57,387 bases of DNA, taken from a candidate division KSB1 bacterium. Lineage in GTDB: Bacteria > Zhuqueibacterota > Zhuqueibacteria > Zhuqueibacterales > Zhuqueibacteraceae. The notes under the pieces are model-generated. The model was not told the origin of the DNA. It made no database searches and worked only from the letters and a program-made list of their open reading frames with translations. Positions 1-7,818 of the stretch are shown piece by piece. How positions within the stretch are numbered: the stretch's first letter is position 1; each line of letters opens with the position of its first letter. The DNA lies in the NCBI GenBank assembly GCA_034506175.1, contig JAPDQB010000042.1:1-57387 (forward strand). Direction: 5' to 3'. The translations under genes were made by a program, and so were the position numbers.

Positions 1-128
1 CCGAAGCGCACACCGTCACAAAATGAAGGCGGCGGGGGTAAAGGTGAAGTCTGCCCGCAGCCAGCGATTGGCTGGAAAAATCAGCCAATTTTTAAAAAAG
101 AACACTAAAATTTGCCAAACTACAGTTA
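1..128 (+). mobile_element. 3' terminal relic of an IS4-type insertion sequence
   Basis: About 90 bases here (roughly 38-128) match the reverse complement of 56874-56965, where they lie directly after the C-terminal end of a recognisable transposase. Shared landmarks, in order, are a GTGAAGTCTGCCC-like string, a hairpin (ATTGGCTG...CAGCCAAT followed by T5), a TTTAAAAAA tract and a terminal AAATTTGCCAAACTACAGT-like end. Bases before 38 would be the last transposase codons, but I recognise no coding sequence in them. The relic ends a few bases before the stop codon of the four-helix-bundle gene. Identity by eye is about three quarters, so this copy is old. Confidence 0.5.
67..93 (+). terminator. 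terminator-like hairpin of the IS relic
   Basis: ATTGGCTG (67-74) pairs with CAGCCAAT (82-89) around a short A-rich loop, and T5 follows. The same hairpin with a T-run occurs in the second relic at 56914-56936 on the minus strand, so it belongs to the element and may terminate the transposase transcript. Confidence 0.45.
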
Positions 129-132
129 ACCT

Positions 133-507
133 TTATTCCCTCTTGGGAATGCTCCTCGAGCTGCTGGCCGTGCGTATGCTTGAGCTTATGATTTTCGCAA
201 GCTCGGTGCATTCTTGCATCAAAGGTTGCAGAACCTCCAAGGCCAGCATCTCGCTTCTTTTGATGATCTCCAGCCAAATTCCGGATTCGTTCAATTCTTT
301 GAGCACAATTCCCAGCTTGTGTATGAAGTCGTTGGTGCTTTCTGCGCCGCGGGCCTCGCCATAATTTGGTGCGGGCGAGGTGCCACAACGAAGCAACTGT
401 CCGGCGATGTGATTTCCTGCCTTGGTTTTGGGTAAAGCCGACGACTGTTTGACTATCCCAACAGCAAAATCAATCAAGCGCTCTTGAATATCATCGCCTT
501 TCGCCAT
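133..507 (-). CDS. four helix bundle protein (23S rRNA intervening-sequence protein family)
   Basis: A 124-residue protein beginning MAKGDDIQERLIDFAVGI. The pattern of an N-terminal helix, the phrase QLLRCGTSPAPNYGEA, then FIHKLGIVLKELNESGIWLE and a final helix is characteristic of the four helix bundle (S23/IVP) family. These small proteins form homo-oligomers; the role of family members outside rRNA intervening sequences is mostly unknown. The start at 507 is preferred because GGGAGAAC precedes it; an upstream in-frame Met at 582 would translate a palindromic repeat. It is the second gene of a minus-strand pair and its stop lies a few bases from an IS relic. Confidence 0.8.
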   Translation of the reverse strand: MAKGDDIQERLIDFAVGIVKQSSALPKTKAGNHIAGQLLRCGTSPAPNYGEARGAESTNDFIHKLGIVLKELNESGIWLEIIKRSEMLALEVLQPLMQECTELAKIISSSIRTASSSRSIPKRE

Positions 508-523
508 TTTTTGTTCTCCCGAT

Positions 524-585
524 GAATTGTCAATTAACCATTCACAATTAATAATTGTCAATTGAGAATGGTCAATTGTCAATTC
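524..585. repeat. 62-bp imperfect palindrome
   Basis: The left arm GAATTGTCAATTAACCATTC (from 524) is nearly complementary to the right arm ending at 585, with about three mismatches over 26 bases around an AT-rich centre. It lies between two minus-strand genes and supplies the TGA stop of the upstream one (579-581). It could act as an mRNA 3' structure or be a mobile palindromic unit. Confidence 0.6.
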
Positions 586-929
586 TTACTCGAATCGACG
601 ATCCTTCCCGTCAATCCCAGCTTCAGCACCTCCTGATAGGGCAGCTCCCACGCCTGTTTGTCGCGGTTCCATTTGCCGCCTGCGGCTTTCACCTGTGTTC
701 CCAAGGCGACCTCATCGTAGTTGATCTTTACCTGCATGATTCTGTTCAAAGGAATTTTTGCCGGCGGCGGTTGCCAGGGCGTCTCTTCGATAATCAGCTC
801 GACGGTTTTGATTCGGCGCTTGTTGGCGGCGTCATAGCGGTAGCGCACGCAGACTAATTTTTCGCCATATTCGGCAAACAACTTTTTGGTGCCGGCTTGA
901 CCGGGCCGGAGTTTTCTGCCTGGGTTCAT
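579..929 (-). CDS. conserved small protein of unknown function (MNPGRKLRPGQ family)
   Basis: A 116-residue basic protein. The N-terminal half (NPGRKLRPGQAGTKKL, then KLVCVRYRYD, then KTVELIIEE) looks like a compact beta-rich fold. The C-terminal half (VKAAGGKWNRDKQAWELPY) resembles the short modules in DUF5710-like proteins in which a GAKWD motif is followed by an aromatic strand. I have seen similar proteins as unannotated singletons but cannot assign a function. The start at 929 is chosen because the motif begins there; an in-frame upstream Met at 986 adds low-complexity residues encoded by a probable leader RNA. A strong promoter lies about 300 bases upstream, giving an unusually long 5' leader. 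Confidence 0.6.
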   Translation of the reverse strand: MNPGRKLRPGQAGTKKLFAEYGEKLVCVRYRYDAANKRRIKTVELIIEETPWQPPPAKIPLNRIMQVKINYDEVALGTQVKAAGGKWNRDKQAWELPYQEVLKLGLTGRIVDSSKN

Positions 930-1232
930 AATAAATCCGCCGGACTGCGGACGCCCATCGCCCTTTTGTTCAGCACCTCTGTCCATAAACCCTGCGGACT
1001 TAGCCGTTGTCGTAATTTGGCACCAACGTACCTCAGCCTTTTCTCATCGCCGCATCCACAAACCAAAAAGCCCAAACCCCACGGGCGTAGTCTCACCTTC
1101 CGGCCTTATTGCCTCGAGCCGGTGAAACCGACATCCGTCGGATTTGGGCTTGTAACCTGCAACATCTTGACGGCATCGTTTTCCCCTCCTGTAAAATTAG
1201 GTTACGATGGGCAGCCGTCCGCACATTTTGAC
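930..1232 (-). ncRNA. candidate structured leader RNA
   Basis: About 300 bases between a good promoter and the start codon at 929 contain nested complementarity. A closing stem pairs 1070-1076 (GCCCAAA) with 1143-1149 (TTTGGGC). Inside it are a hairpin at 1128-1141 (CCGAC/GTCGG) and a second at 1093-1125 (TCACC/GGTGA extended by GGC/GCC), which together suggest a three-way junction. I do not recognise a known riboswitch class. It may be a cis-regulatory leader, or a separate ncRNA whose neighbour happens to be downstream. Confidence 0.35.
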
Positions 1233-1238
1233 AAACAA

Positions 1239-1266
1239 TGTTAGCAAAAAAAAGTATCTTTGTCAA
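1239..1266 (-). promoter_or_regulatory. sigma-70-type promoter
   Basis: On the minus strand TTGACA (plus 1261-1266) and TAACAT (plus 1239-1244) are separated by 16-17 bases rich in T. Transcription would begin near 1232 and run into the structured leader and the gene at 929-579. Confidence 0.5.
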
Positions 1267-1365
1267 GAAAAATTTCCGGGAAAAAGCATCAAATCCCTTT
1301 GCGTCCTGCCGAAAAATTTTTAAATTTATTCAATTCATGTCAACCAAGGAGCTGGCAAAAAACAG

Positions 1366-1608
1366 GTGAAAATTCCGTTTTCTCATCTTCCCGGTACCAG
1401 CCGGTTGTTTGCTGATTATATCGAAGATTTTGAAAAGCTCGAAGCGTTCTACGCGGTCGATTATCGCAGCCGGGCGGCGTTGCTGGCGCAAGCCGAGCTG
1501 GTCGCGCAGCGCGACTATCCGCGCACCGAGTTGGCACAAATTCTTCAGCGACAAAATCACCATTGCGCAAAGTCAAGAAGGAAAAAGGCGCCCAAAAGAA
1601 CTGAGTAA
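1366..1608 (+). pseudogene. bshC: bshC 5' remnant (bacillithiol synthase, N-terminal stump)
   Basis: Residues 1-62 read like the N-terminus of BshC, the putative cysteine-adding enzyme of bacillithiol synthesis: IPFSHLPGTSRLFADYI, then EKLEAFYAVDYRSR, then YPRTELAQILQRQN. BshC proteins are about 540 residues, but here the frame runs into about 17 unrelated basic residues and stops. A GTG start at 1366 has AGGAG about 15 bases upstream. An intrinsic terminator follows directly. The rest of bshC is not in the window, so this is a deletion remnant, or less likely a short separate protein. Confidence 0.7.
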
Positions 1609-1623
1609 AAATTCGGCTCAATA

Positions 1624-1660
1624 AAAACCCCATGCGAATCGGTCGATGTCATGGGGTTTT
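1624..1660. terminator. bidirectional intrinsic terminator
   Basis: AAAACCCCATG (1624-1634) pairs perfectly with CATGGGGTTTT (1650-1660), with a T-tract on each strand. It sits between the bshC stump (plus) and the cyclic-nucleotide-binding gene (minus), which converge on it. Confidence 0.85.
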
Positions 1661-1666
1661 TCTTTT

Positions 1667-2224
1667 TCAAACAATGATGCCCGATTTATCCAACTGCGTG
1701 CGCAGCGCCTGCATCTCGACGTTGGTGTTTTTCAGGCGCTCGCCGACAATGGTGGCAAGCTGAAAGAGAAATTTGTTTCCCAAACGCGGCTTGCGCTCCA
1801 GCAGCTCGAATAAATCCGGCCGGAACAGGCCGATGATATCCGAAGGCTCTTTGGCGACGGCGGTGGCGGAGCGCGGCGTCTCGTCGAGCAGCGCCAATTC
1901 GCCGAAAAAATCGCCGCTGCGCAAAGTGGCCAGCTCCTCGCGGCCCTCGCCGGGCGCGTGTTTGAAAATAACCACGGTTCCGCGTTGAATGACGTACATT
2001 CCCACCCCGGGCTCGCCTTCCCAAAAAATGGTTTCATTGGCCTTGAACGTCCGGCGATGAATCAGCTTCTCAAATTCACGCAACTCGGAGTTGTTCATGT
2101 CGGCAAAAAGCGGAACCAGGCGCAGCGTTCCCACGATGCCTTCATCTTCGCCGTTTTTCTTTTTAAAAATATTGCTCCACAACGGGCTGCCGGATTTTGC
2201 CGGACGGTTGTTGGTGGTGTTCAT
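1667..2224 (-). CDS. cyclic nucleotide-binding domain protein
   Basis: A 185-residue protein with one cNMP-binding beta-roll at about residues 35-150. The signature is GDFFGELALLDETPRSATA, the phosphate-binding cassette with its conserved Glu and Arg, preceded by YVIQRGTVVIF. No DNA-binding helix-turn-helix follows, so it is not a Crp/Fnr regulator. The C-terminal 35 residues are a probable helix. A role as a cyclic-nucleotide-responsive adaptor is inferred. It is monocistronic, transcribed away from the envC-like gene, and ends in the bidirectional terminator. Confidence 0.85.
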   Translation of the reverse strand: MNTTNNRPAKSGSPLWSNIFKKKNGEDEGIVGTLRLVPLFADMNNSELREFEKLIHRRTFKANETIFWEGEPGVGMYVIQRGTVVIFKHAPGEGREELATLRSGDFFGELALLDETPRSATAVAKEPSDIIGLFRPDLFELLERKPRLGNKFLFQLATIVGERLKNTNVEMQALRTQLDKSGIIV

Positions 2225-2406
2225 AAAATACTGTTGGACGATTCGCCAGTTTGAGGGTGAGCCGGTTGGTTGTTTGGAATTGTCGGTTTTGTTTAACCGG
2301 CGAGGGACAAACCAGCAGATGAATTTTTATAATATATGAAACGACGTGACTTGAAGCAAGGCGAATTTTTCATTGCTTTTCTTTCGCAAATCAGTTAATT
2401 TTTGTT

Positions 2407-3552
2407 ATGTTATGGCTTCGCCTCTCGATGCTGATTTTGTTGTCGCCGGCGCTGCTTTTTTCTCAAGATCAACGCCGGCAGTTGGATGAACTGCGGCAGA
2501 AGATCGCGCGCTTGCAGGAGCAGATCGCAGCGCAAGAAAAAAACGAAACCGCGACGCTGGAGTTTTTGCGTGCACTCGATGAGCAAATCGATTTGACACA
2601 CCGTCTGGCCACCCAACTGCGGAAGCAGGAGCGCGACAAGCGCGCAAAAATCGACAACGCCGAGAAAATGCGGCAGCGCACCGAAGACGAGCTGCAGCGC
2701 TTGAAAAAAATCGCCGCCGAGCGCGCAGTTTTTTTTTACAAGTATGGCCGCATGCAGGACGTTGAAATTCTTCTGACCGCGCGCTCGTTGAATCAAATGC
2801 TGCTGTGGGCAAAGTACCATCAGCAGCTCGACGACAACGACCGCCGCATTTTGAACGGCATTGCCAAAAAACGCGAGCAAATCAGCGAGCAAAAAACTCT
2901 GCTTACCGCGGAATTGGAAAACCATCAGCGTATTCTCAGCGAGAAACAACAGGAAGAAGAGGCGCTGAAAAAACGGCGCGCCCAGCGGCAAGAGGTGTTG
3001 AAAAAGGTTCGAAGCGACAAGAATTTTTATCAAGCCCAGCTTGCGGAAACGCAAAAGGCCATGGCGCACATCCGGCAGCTTATTTCTTCGGCAGAAGCCA
3101 AGGCGCCCCGCCGTGAGCCGGTTCGGCCGGCGGGTGACGGCTCGTTTCAAGCACTGCGCAAAGCCATGCCGTGGCCGGTTGACGGACGGATTGTATCGCG
3201 TTATGGCAACTATCGCCATCCCGTGCTCAATACGATCACGAATAATTTGGGTATTGACATCGCGCCGCAAGACGGCGTGGGCGCGACGGTGCGCAGCGTG
3301 GCGAGCGGCAAAGTCACGGCTATTACCTGGCAGCGCGGTTATGGCAATCTCATGATCATCAGCCACGGTGAAGGTTATTATACCGTCTACACGCATCTCG
3401 CCGATCTCAATGTTTCTTTGAATGAAGAGGTTGCGGCGGAACAGGTGATTGGCACGGTCGGCGAAACCGGCTCACTCCAGGGCGCAACTTTGCATTTCCA
3501 GATCTGGAATCGCGAAGAGGCGCTGAATCCGGAGGATTGGCTGCGGCCGTAA
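2407..3552 (+). CDS. EnvC-like murein hydrolase activator, degenerate M23 (LytM) domain
   Basis: A 381-residue exported protein: signal peptide (residues 1-20, ending ALLFSQ), a long coiled coil (about 25-220) and a LytM/M23 domain (about 255-378). The zinc site is incomplete. The HxxxD motif reads NLGIDIA, with Asn for the first His, and the HxH motif reads TLHFQ, with only the second His kept. This matches EnvC-type activators, which bind and switch on cell-wall amidases at the division septum rather than cut peptidoglycan themselves. No ftsEX lies nearby. No clear Shine-Dalgarno precedes the ATG. It is separated from holB by only 24 bases. Confidence 0.85.
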   Translation: MLWLRLSMLILLSPALLFSQDQRRQLDELRQKIARLQEQIAAQEKNETATLEFLRALDEQIDLTHRLATQLRKQERDKRAKIDNAEKMRQRTEDELQRLKKIAAERAVFFYKYGRMQDVEILLTARSLNQMLLWAKYHQQLDDNDRRILNGIAKKREQISEQKTLLTAELENHQRILSEKQQEEEALKKRRAQRQEVLKKVRSDKNFYQAQLAETQKAMAHIRQLISSAEAKAPRREPVRPAGDGSFQALRKAMPWPVDGRIVSRYGNYRHPVLNTITNNLGIDIAPQDGVGATVRSVASGKVTAITWQRGYGNLMIISHGEGYYTVYTHLADLNVSLNEEVAAEQVIGTVGETGSLQGATLHFQIWNREEALNPEDWLRP

Positions 3553-3576
3553 TTTTTTTTCGATTTTTTTACTTTT

Positions 3577-4758
3577 ATGATCTCAATCATCGCCCAAGAA
3601 AACGCCAAAGAGTTTCTGCGCCGCGCGCGGCAAAATGAGCGCGTCGCGCATGCGTATTTGTTTCATGGGCCGGCTGGCGTGGGCAAGGAGGCGCTGGCGC
3701 TGCTGGCGGCGCAAAGTTTTTTTTGCGCGAGGCGGTTTCCTGAGTCGATGCCACGCCAGGCGAAGGCAACGCTCTCATTGTTTGATGACCAGACGCCACA
3801 AACGGCGGTGCCGGCGCCAGAAAACATCGAGCTGGCGTGCGGCGTTTGCTCGGCGTGCCGACGCGTCGCCGAGATGATGCATCCGGATGTGCGGGTGATT
3901 TTCCCGCGAGCGGCCTCCGCCTCGGAAGAGGAACGCGCCGAAGTTGTGCGCAGCCTGGCAACCAGCCCCTATCAACGCCTGCGGCCATGGGAAAATCCGA
4001 ATATTCTCATCGACGATATTCGCGCGCTCAAACGCGATCTCAGCATGACAAGCTACGAAGGCCACGGCATGGTGGCGCTGATTTTGGAAGCCGAGCGCAT
4101 GAAGGCCGAAGCGGCGAATGCGCTGCTCAAAATTTTGGAGGAGCCGCCGCCGCAAACGCTGATCATTCTCACCACCACCTCGCTCGACGGCTTGCTGCCG
4201 ACGATCGTGTCGCGCTGCCAGCCGGTGCGTCTGCAGATTTTGACGGCTCCACAAATTGCCGCGGCCTTGCAGGAAAAACACGGCGTGCCGGCTGAGCGGG
4301 CGCCATTCATCGCCAAATTGGCCAACGGCAATTTTCGCCGCGCGCTGGAGCTGCTCGAAGAAAACGTCGACACCCGCCGCCAGCAGGCCGTCGATTTTTT
4401 GCGCATGGCGTTTCGCTTCAACAAGCCGGTCGAGCAAATGGATTTTCTCAACGCGCTGACGCGGGAGCTCGACCGGCGCGAGTTGCGCCAATTGCTGGAG
4501 CTTTGCCTGCTGTTGGTTCGCGATGGTTATGTGTTCAAATCGACGAACGCCTCGCCGGTGCGTGAGGCTTCGATTATCAACCTGGATCAGGAGCGCATGT
4601 TGTCCGATCTCGTCAAGAATCTTCCCAATTTTGATTTTCCGGCTGTCATCAAGGAGCTTGAATTTGCCATGGAATGTTTGGATCGTTACGTGCAACCATG
4701 GCTGGTGCTCATGGTGTTGTTGCACCGGATTTATCAATTATCAGGCAGCAGGAGGTAA
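3577..4758 (+). CDS. holB: DNA polymerase III delta-prime subunit
   Basis: A 393-residue clamp-loader AAA+ subunit. The N-terminus has a P-loop-like GPAGVGK at about residues 31-37, then LLKILEEPPPQTLIIL and the SRC motif (IVSRCQPVRL) of sensor 1, and a C-terminal collar domain. The zinc module is unusual: the first Cys (FFCARRF) is separated from CGVCSAC by about 35 residues rather than the usual 8-10. It acts with DnaX (encoded at 18813) to load the beta clamp. ricT begins one base after the stop, and the order holB-ricT-metG is shared with Firmicutes. Confidence 0.92.
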   Translation: MISIIAQENAKEFLRRARQNERVAHAYLFHGPAGVGKEALALLAAQSFFCARRFPESMPRQAKATLSLFDDQTPQTAVPAPENIELACGVCSACRRVAEMMHPDVRVIFPRAASASEEERAEVVRSLATSPYQRLRPWENPNILIDDIRALKRDLSMTSYEGHGMVALILEAERMKAEAANALLKILEEPPPQTLIILTTTSLDGLLPTIVSRCQPVRLQILTAPQIAAALQEKHGVPAERAPFIAKLANGNFRRALELLEENVDTRRQQAVDFLRMAFRFNKPVEQMDFLNALTRELDRRELRQLLELCLLLVRDGYVFKSTNASPVREASIINLDQERMLSDLVKNLPNFDFPAVIKELEFAMECLDRYVQPWLVLMVLLHRIYQLSGSRR

Positions 4759-4759
4759 G

Positions 4760-5632
4760 ATGGCGGACTTCGTCGAGGTAAAATTTAAAGGCGAGCGTAA
4801 AGCGTGGTACGCCAATCCGCAGCAATTTCCTTTTCGCATCGGTGATCTCATCATTGTCGAAGCCGAAAAGGGCGAAGACTTGGGCCGGGTCAATCAGATC
4901 GAGCCGCCGAAGGGCGCCGCAGTCACCGCCAATGGCGGTCTGCGGAAAGTGCTGCGCAAAGCCAATGAAAGCGAGGTGATCCGCCAGCAGGGTAATAAAG
5001 CCGCGGAGCAGCGCGCGCTGGTAATTTGCCGCCAAAAAGTTGTTGTGCATAATCTGCCAATGAAAGTGGCGGATTGCGAATTTCAGCTCGACGGCAACAA
5101 GATCACGTTTTATTTTACCGCCGACAAACGCGTCGATTTTCGAGAGTTGGTGAAGGATTTGGCCGGCGTTTATCATACTCGCATCGAGCTGCGGCAGATC
5201 GGCGTGCGCGATGAGGCCAAGCGTTTGGACGGCTATGGTGTCTGCGGCCGCCGGCTCTGTTGCTCGTCGTGGATTCAAGAATTTGGCCCCATCACCACGC
5301 AAGCCGCGAAAGAGCAGAACTTGCCGCTCAATCCCAACAAGCTCGCCGGCGTGTGCGGCCGGCTGAAATGCTGCTTGATGTACGAGCGCGATTTTTATAA
5401 CTGGGCCATCGCCCAATTTCCCGACCTCGCCAAGCCGATCAAGACGGATAAGGGCGAAGGGCTCATCACCAAAATCGATATTTTCAAAGACACCTTCACG
5501 GTGAAATATCACAGCGGCGAAGTCGAAGTGCTGCCGCTGGCGGTTTCAAAAGAGAAGGTTTATAAATGCCAGAACGACTGCGGGCATGAGCATGGGAATT
5601 TGGAGGAGGTGGGAAACTCAGAAGCTCATTGA
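4760..5632 (+). CDS. ricT: PSP1-domain Fe-S regulatory protein RicT (YaaT)
   Basis: 290 residues with the PSP1 domain (about 60-150) followed by the cysteine-rich signature CGRRLCCSSW and CGRLKCC, which in Bacillus ligates Fe-S clusters of the Y-complex (RicA-RicF-RicT). That complex affects RNase Y-dependent RNA processing and phosphorelay. The ATG at 4760 has GGAGG immediately upstream, formed by the last codons of holB, so the pair is translationally coupled. ricA and ricF are not visible in the window, so here it may act alone. The tail contains a charged, Cys/His-bearing segment. Confidence 0.93.
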   Translation: MADFVEVKFKGERKAWYANPQQFPFRIGDLIIVEAEKGEDLGRVNQIEPPKGAAVTANGGLRKVLRKANESEVIRQQGNKAAEQRALVICRQKVVVHNLPMKVADCEFQLDGNKITFYFTADKRVDFRELVKDLAGVYHTRIELRQIGVRDEAKRLDGYGVCGRRLCCSSWIQEFGPITTQAAKEQNLPLNPNKLAGVCGRLKCCLMYERDFYNWAIAQFPDLAKPIKTDKGEGLITKIDIFKDTFTVKYHSGEVEVLPLAVSKEKVYKCQNDCGHEHGNLEEVGNSEAH

Positions 5633-5650
5633 AAGTGATAAAACAAGAGT

Positions 5651-5706
5651 AATTTGTCATGTACGTTTGCACACCCATCACGATGAAAATGTAGCGCAGA
5701 CCTCTT
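5651..5706 (+). repeat. dispersed repeat, copy A
   Basis: The core TTGTCATGTACGTTTGCACA...CCATCACGATGAAAATGTAGCGCAGAC recurs at 23218-23275 (same strand) and 45266-45324 (opposite strand), with only a few differences. It fills most of the gap between ricT and metG. Its last bases match the left arm of the hairpin unit seen in full at 23262-23303. Confidence 0.8.
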
Positions 5707-5725
5707 AATTAAGGCAAAACTGATT

Positions 5726-7810
5726 GTGACTTCTTACGAAAAAATCCTCGTCACCAGCGCCCTGCCGTATGCGAACGGACCTTTGCATATCGGCCACATT
5801 GCTGGCGCGTATTTGCCGGCGGATATTTACGTGCGGTATCAACGTCTGATGGGCCGCGACGTTATTCACGTTTGCGGTACGGACGAGCACGGCGTGGCGA
5901 TCACCATTGCGGCGGAAAAGGCGAAAAAAGCTCCCAAGGAATTTGTCGATTTTTATTGGGCGCAAATGAATGAAACCTTTGCCAAAGCCGGCATCAGCTT
6001 CGATATTTTTTGCCGCACGACGACGCCGGAGCATTATCCGATTTCGCAGGAGTTTTTTCTGACGATGCACCAAAAAGGCTTGCTCGTCGAGAAGGCGGTG
6101 AAACAGCTTTATTGCCCGAACGACAAGCGCTTTTTGGCGGATCGCTACGTCGAAGGCACGTGCCCGCATTGCGGCACGCCGGGCGCGCGCGGCGACCAAT
6201 GCGAAGCCTGCGGCAAGTGGATCGATCAGCTCGAGCTGCGCGATCCCAAGTGCATGGTCTGCAGCGCGCGGCCGGAAATTCGCCAGACCAAACATTTTTT
6301 CATTCCGCTCGGCCGTTTTCAAGAGCAGGTGAAAAACTGGCTCGACACCAAAAAGCATTGGCGCGACAATGTGCTCAATTTTTGCTACGGCTGGATCAAG
6401 GAAGGCCTGGCCGACCGCGCGATCACGCGTGACATCAGTTGGGGCGTGCCGGTGCCCTTGCCGGGTTATGAGGGCAAAGTGCTCTACGTCTGGTTTGATG
6501 CGCCAATCGGCTACATTTCCGCGACGCAAGTTTGGGCGAAACGCCTCGGCCAGCCGGAGAAGTGGAAAGAGTATTGGCAAAATCCCAAAACCAAGCTGGT
6601 GCATTTCATCGGCAAGGATAACATCGTTTTTCACGCGATTGTCTGGCCGGCGATGCTGATGGCGCAAGACGGCTATATTTTGCCGGCGGATATTCCCGCC
6701 AACGAGTTTCTCAATCTCGAAGGCCGCAAGCTTTCCACCAGCCGCCATTTCGCGGTATGGCTGCACGAGTACTTGCAGAAATTCCCACCCGACCCACTGC
6801 GCTATGCGCTGGCCGCGAATTTGCCGGAAGGCAAGGACGCGGATTTTTCCTGGAAAGATTTTCAAACGCGCAACAACAGCGAGCTGGCGGACATTCTCGG
6901 CAATTTCGTCAATCGCACGCTCACGTTCGTCAAGAAAAATTATGACAACCGCGTTCCCGCCGCCGGCCTGTTGAATGAGCGCGATCAACGCACGCTTGAA
7001 TTGATTCAATCCTGGCCGCAAAAGCTCAGCGAGGATTACGAGCGCTACGAATTTCGCCGCGCGACACAGGATTTGATGGACCTGGCGCGTCACGCCAACA
7101 AATATTTCAACGACGAAGAACCCTGGCGCACGCTCAAAACCGACCGGCAGCGATGCGACACGACGATGCATCTTTGTTTGCATCTCTGCAAAGCCCTGGC
7201 GGTTTTGATGTCACCAACATTGCCGTTTTCCGCCGCGCGCCTGTGGAAGATGCTCAATCTGCCGGGCGAGGTCGAAAAGCAAAATTGGCTTGCGGCGCCG
7301 GCGACCGGATTGCCGGCGAATCATCCGCTCAACGAACCGGAAATTCTTTTCACCAAAATTGAAGACGAGGCGATTGCTCCGGAAATTGCGCGTCTGCAGG
7401 AGGCCCTGGAAAAAATGCAACAACCCGCTCAAGCAACCGGCGCTTCTCCGCAAAGCGAGGCCGCAGCGGCCGTTGCGACCACGCCGTTGATTTCAATCGA
7501 CACGTTCAAGCAAATCGACCTGCGCGTCGCCGAAGTGCTGGCAGCGGAAAAAGTCCCGAAAGCCGACAAGCTGCTCAAATTGAACATTCGCGTCGGCGAG
7601 GAGGAACGCCAGCTCGTGGCCGGCATCGCGCAGCATTATCAGCCCGAAGATCTGGTTGGCAAAAAAATCGTCATCGTCGCCAATTTGCAGCCGGCGACAA
7701 TTCGCGGCATCGAGTCGCAAGGCATGATTCTCGCGGCTTCGACTGAAGACGGCCAGCTCGCGATTGTTTCGCCGGAACGGGAAATCGCCAGCGGCGCGAA
7801 GGTAAGGTAA
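5726..7810 (+). CDS. metG: methionyl-tRNA synthetase
   Basis: A 694-residue class I synthetase charging tRNA-Met. It has the HIGH signature PLHIGHIAGAY near residue 18, a zinc-knuckle insertion (CPHCGTPGARGDQCEACG), and a KMSKS-equivalent GRKLSTS near residue 335. A C-terminal EMAPII/Trbp111-type tRNA-binding domain (about 590-694, DLRVAEVLAAEKVPKADKL) promotes dimerisation and tRNA binding. The GTG start at 5726 agrees with the conserved N-terminus TSYEKILVTSALPYANG. It lies between ricT and tatD, an order shared with Bacillus. Confidence 0.96.
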   Translation: MTSYEKILVTSALPYANGPLHIGHIAGAYLPADIYVRYQRLMGRDVIHVCGTDEHGVAITIAAEKAKKAPKEFVDFYWAQMNETFAKAGISFDIFCRTTTPEHYPISQEFFLTMHQKGLLVEKAVKQLYCPNDKRFLADRYVEGTCPHCGTPGARGDQCEACGKWIDQLELRDPKCMVCSARPEIRQTKHFFIPLGRFQEQVKNWLDTKKHWRDNVLNFCYGWIKEGLADRAITRDISWGVPVPLPGYEGKVLYVWFDAPIGYISATQVWAKRLGQPEKWKEYWQNPKTKLVHFIGKDNIVFHAIVWPAMLMAQDGYILPADIPANEFLNLEGRKLSTSRHFAVWLHEYLQKFPPDPLRYALAANLPEGKDADFSWKDFQTRNNSELADILGNFVNRTLTFVKKNYDNRVPAAGLLNERDQRTLELIQSWPQKLSEDYERYEFRRATQDLMDLARHANKYFNDEEPWRTLKTDRQRCDTTMHLCLHLCKALAVLMSPTLPFSAARLWKMLNLPGEVEKQNWLAAPATGLPANHPLNEPEILFTKIEDEAIAPEIARLQEALEKMQQPAQATGASPQSEAAAAVATTPLISIDTFKQIDLRVAEVLAAEKVPKADKLLKLNIRVGEEERQLVAGIAQHYQPEDLVGKKIVIVANLQPATIRGIESQGMILAASTEDGQLAIVSPEREIASGAKVR

Positions 7811-7818
7811 AATTTGTA

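Noticed and set aside
133..507. Avd accessory protein of a diversity-generating retroelement
   Set aside because: The four-helix-bundle family is shared, but there is no reverse transcriptase, template or variable repeat in the window.
5705..7183. Long minus-strand open frames opposite metG, glyQS, lptD, the BatA-like gene and others
   Set aside because: They are antisense shadows of clear plus-strand genes, with Arg/His/Ala-rich composition and no recognisable domains.
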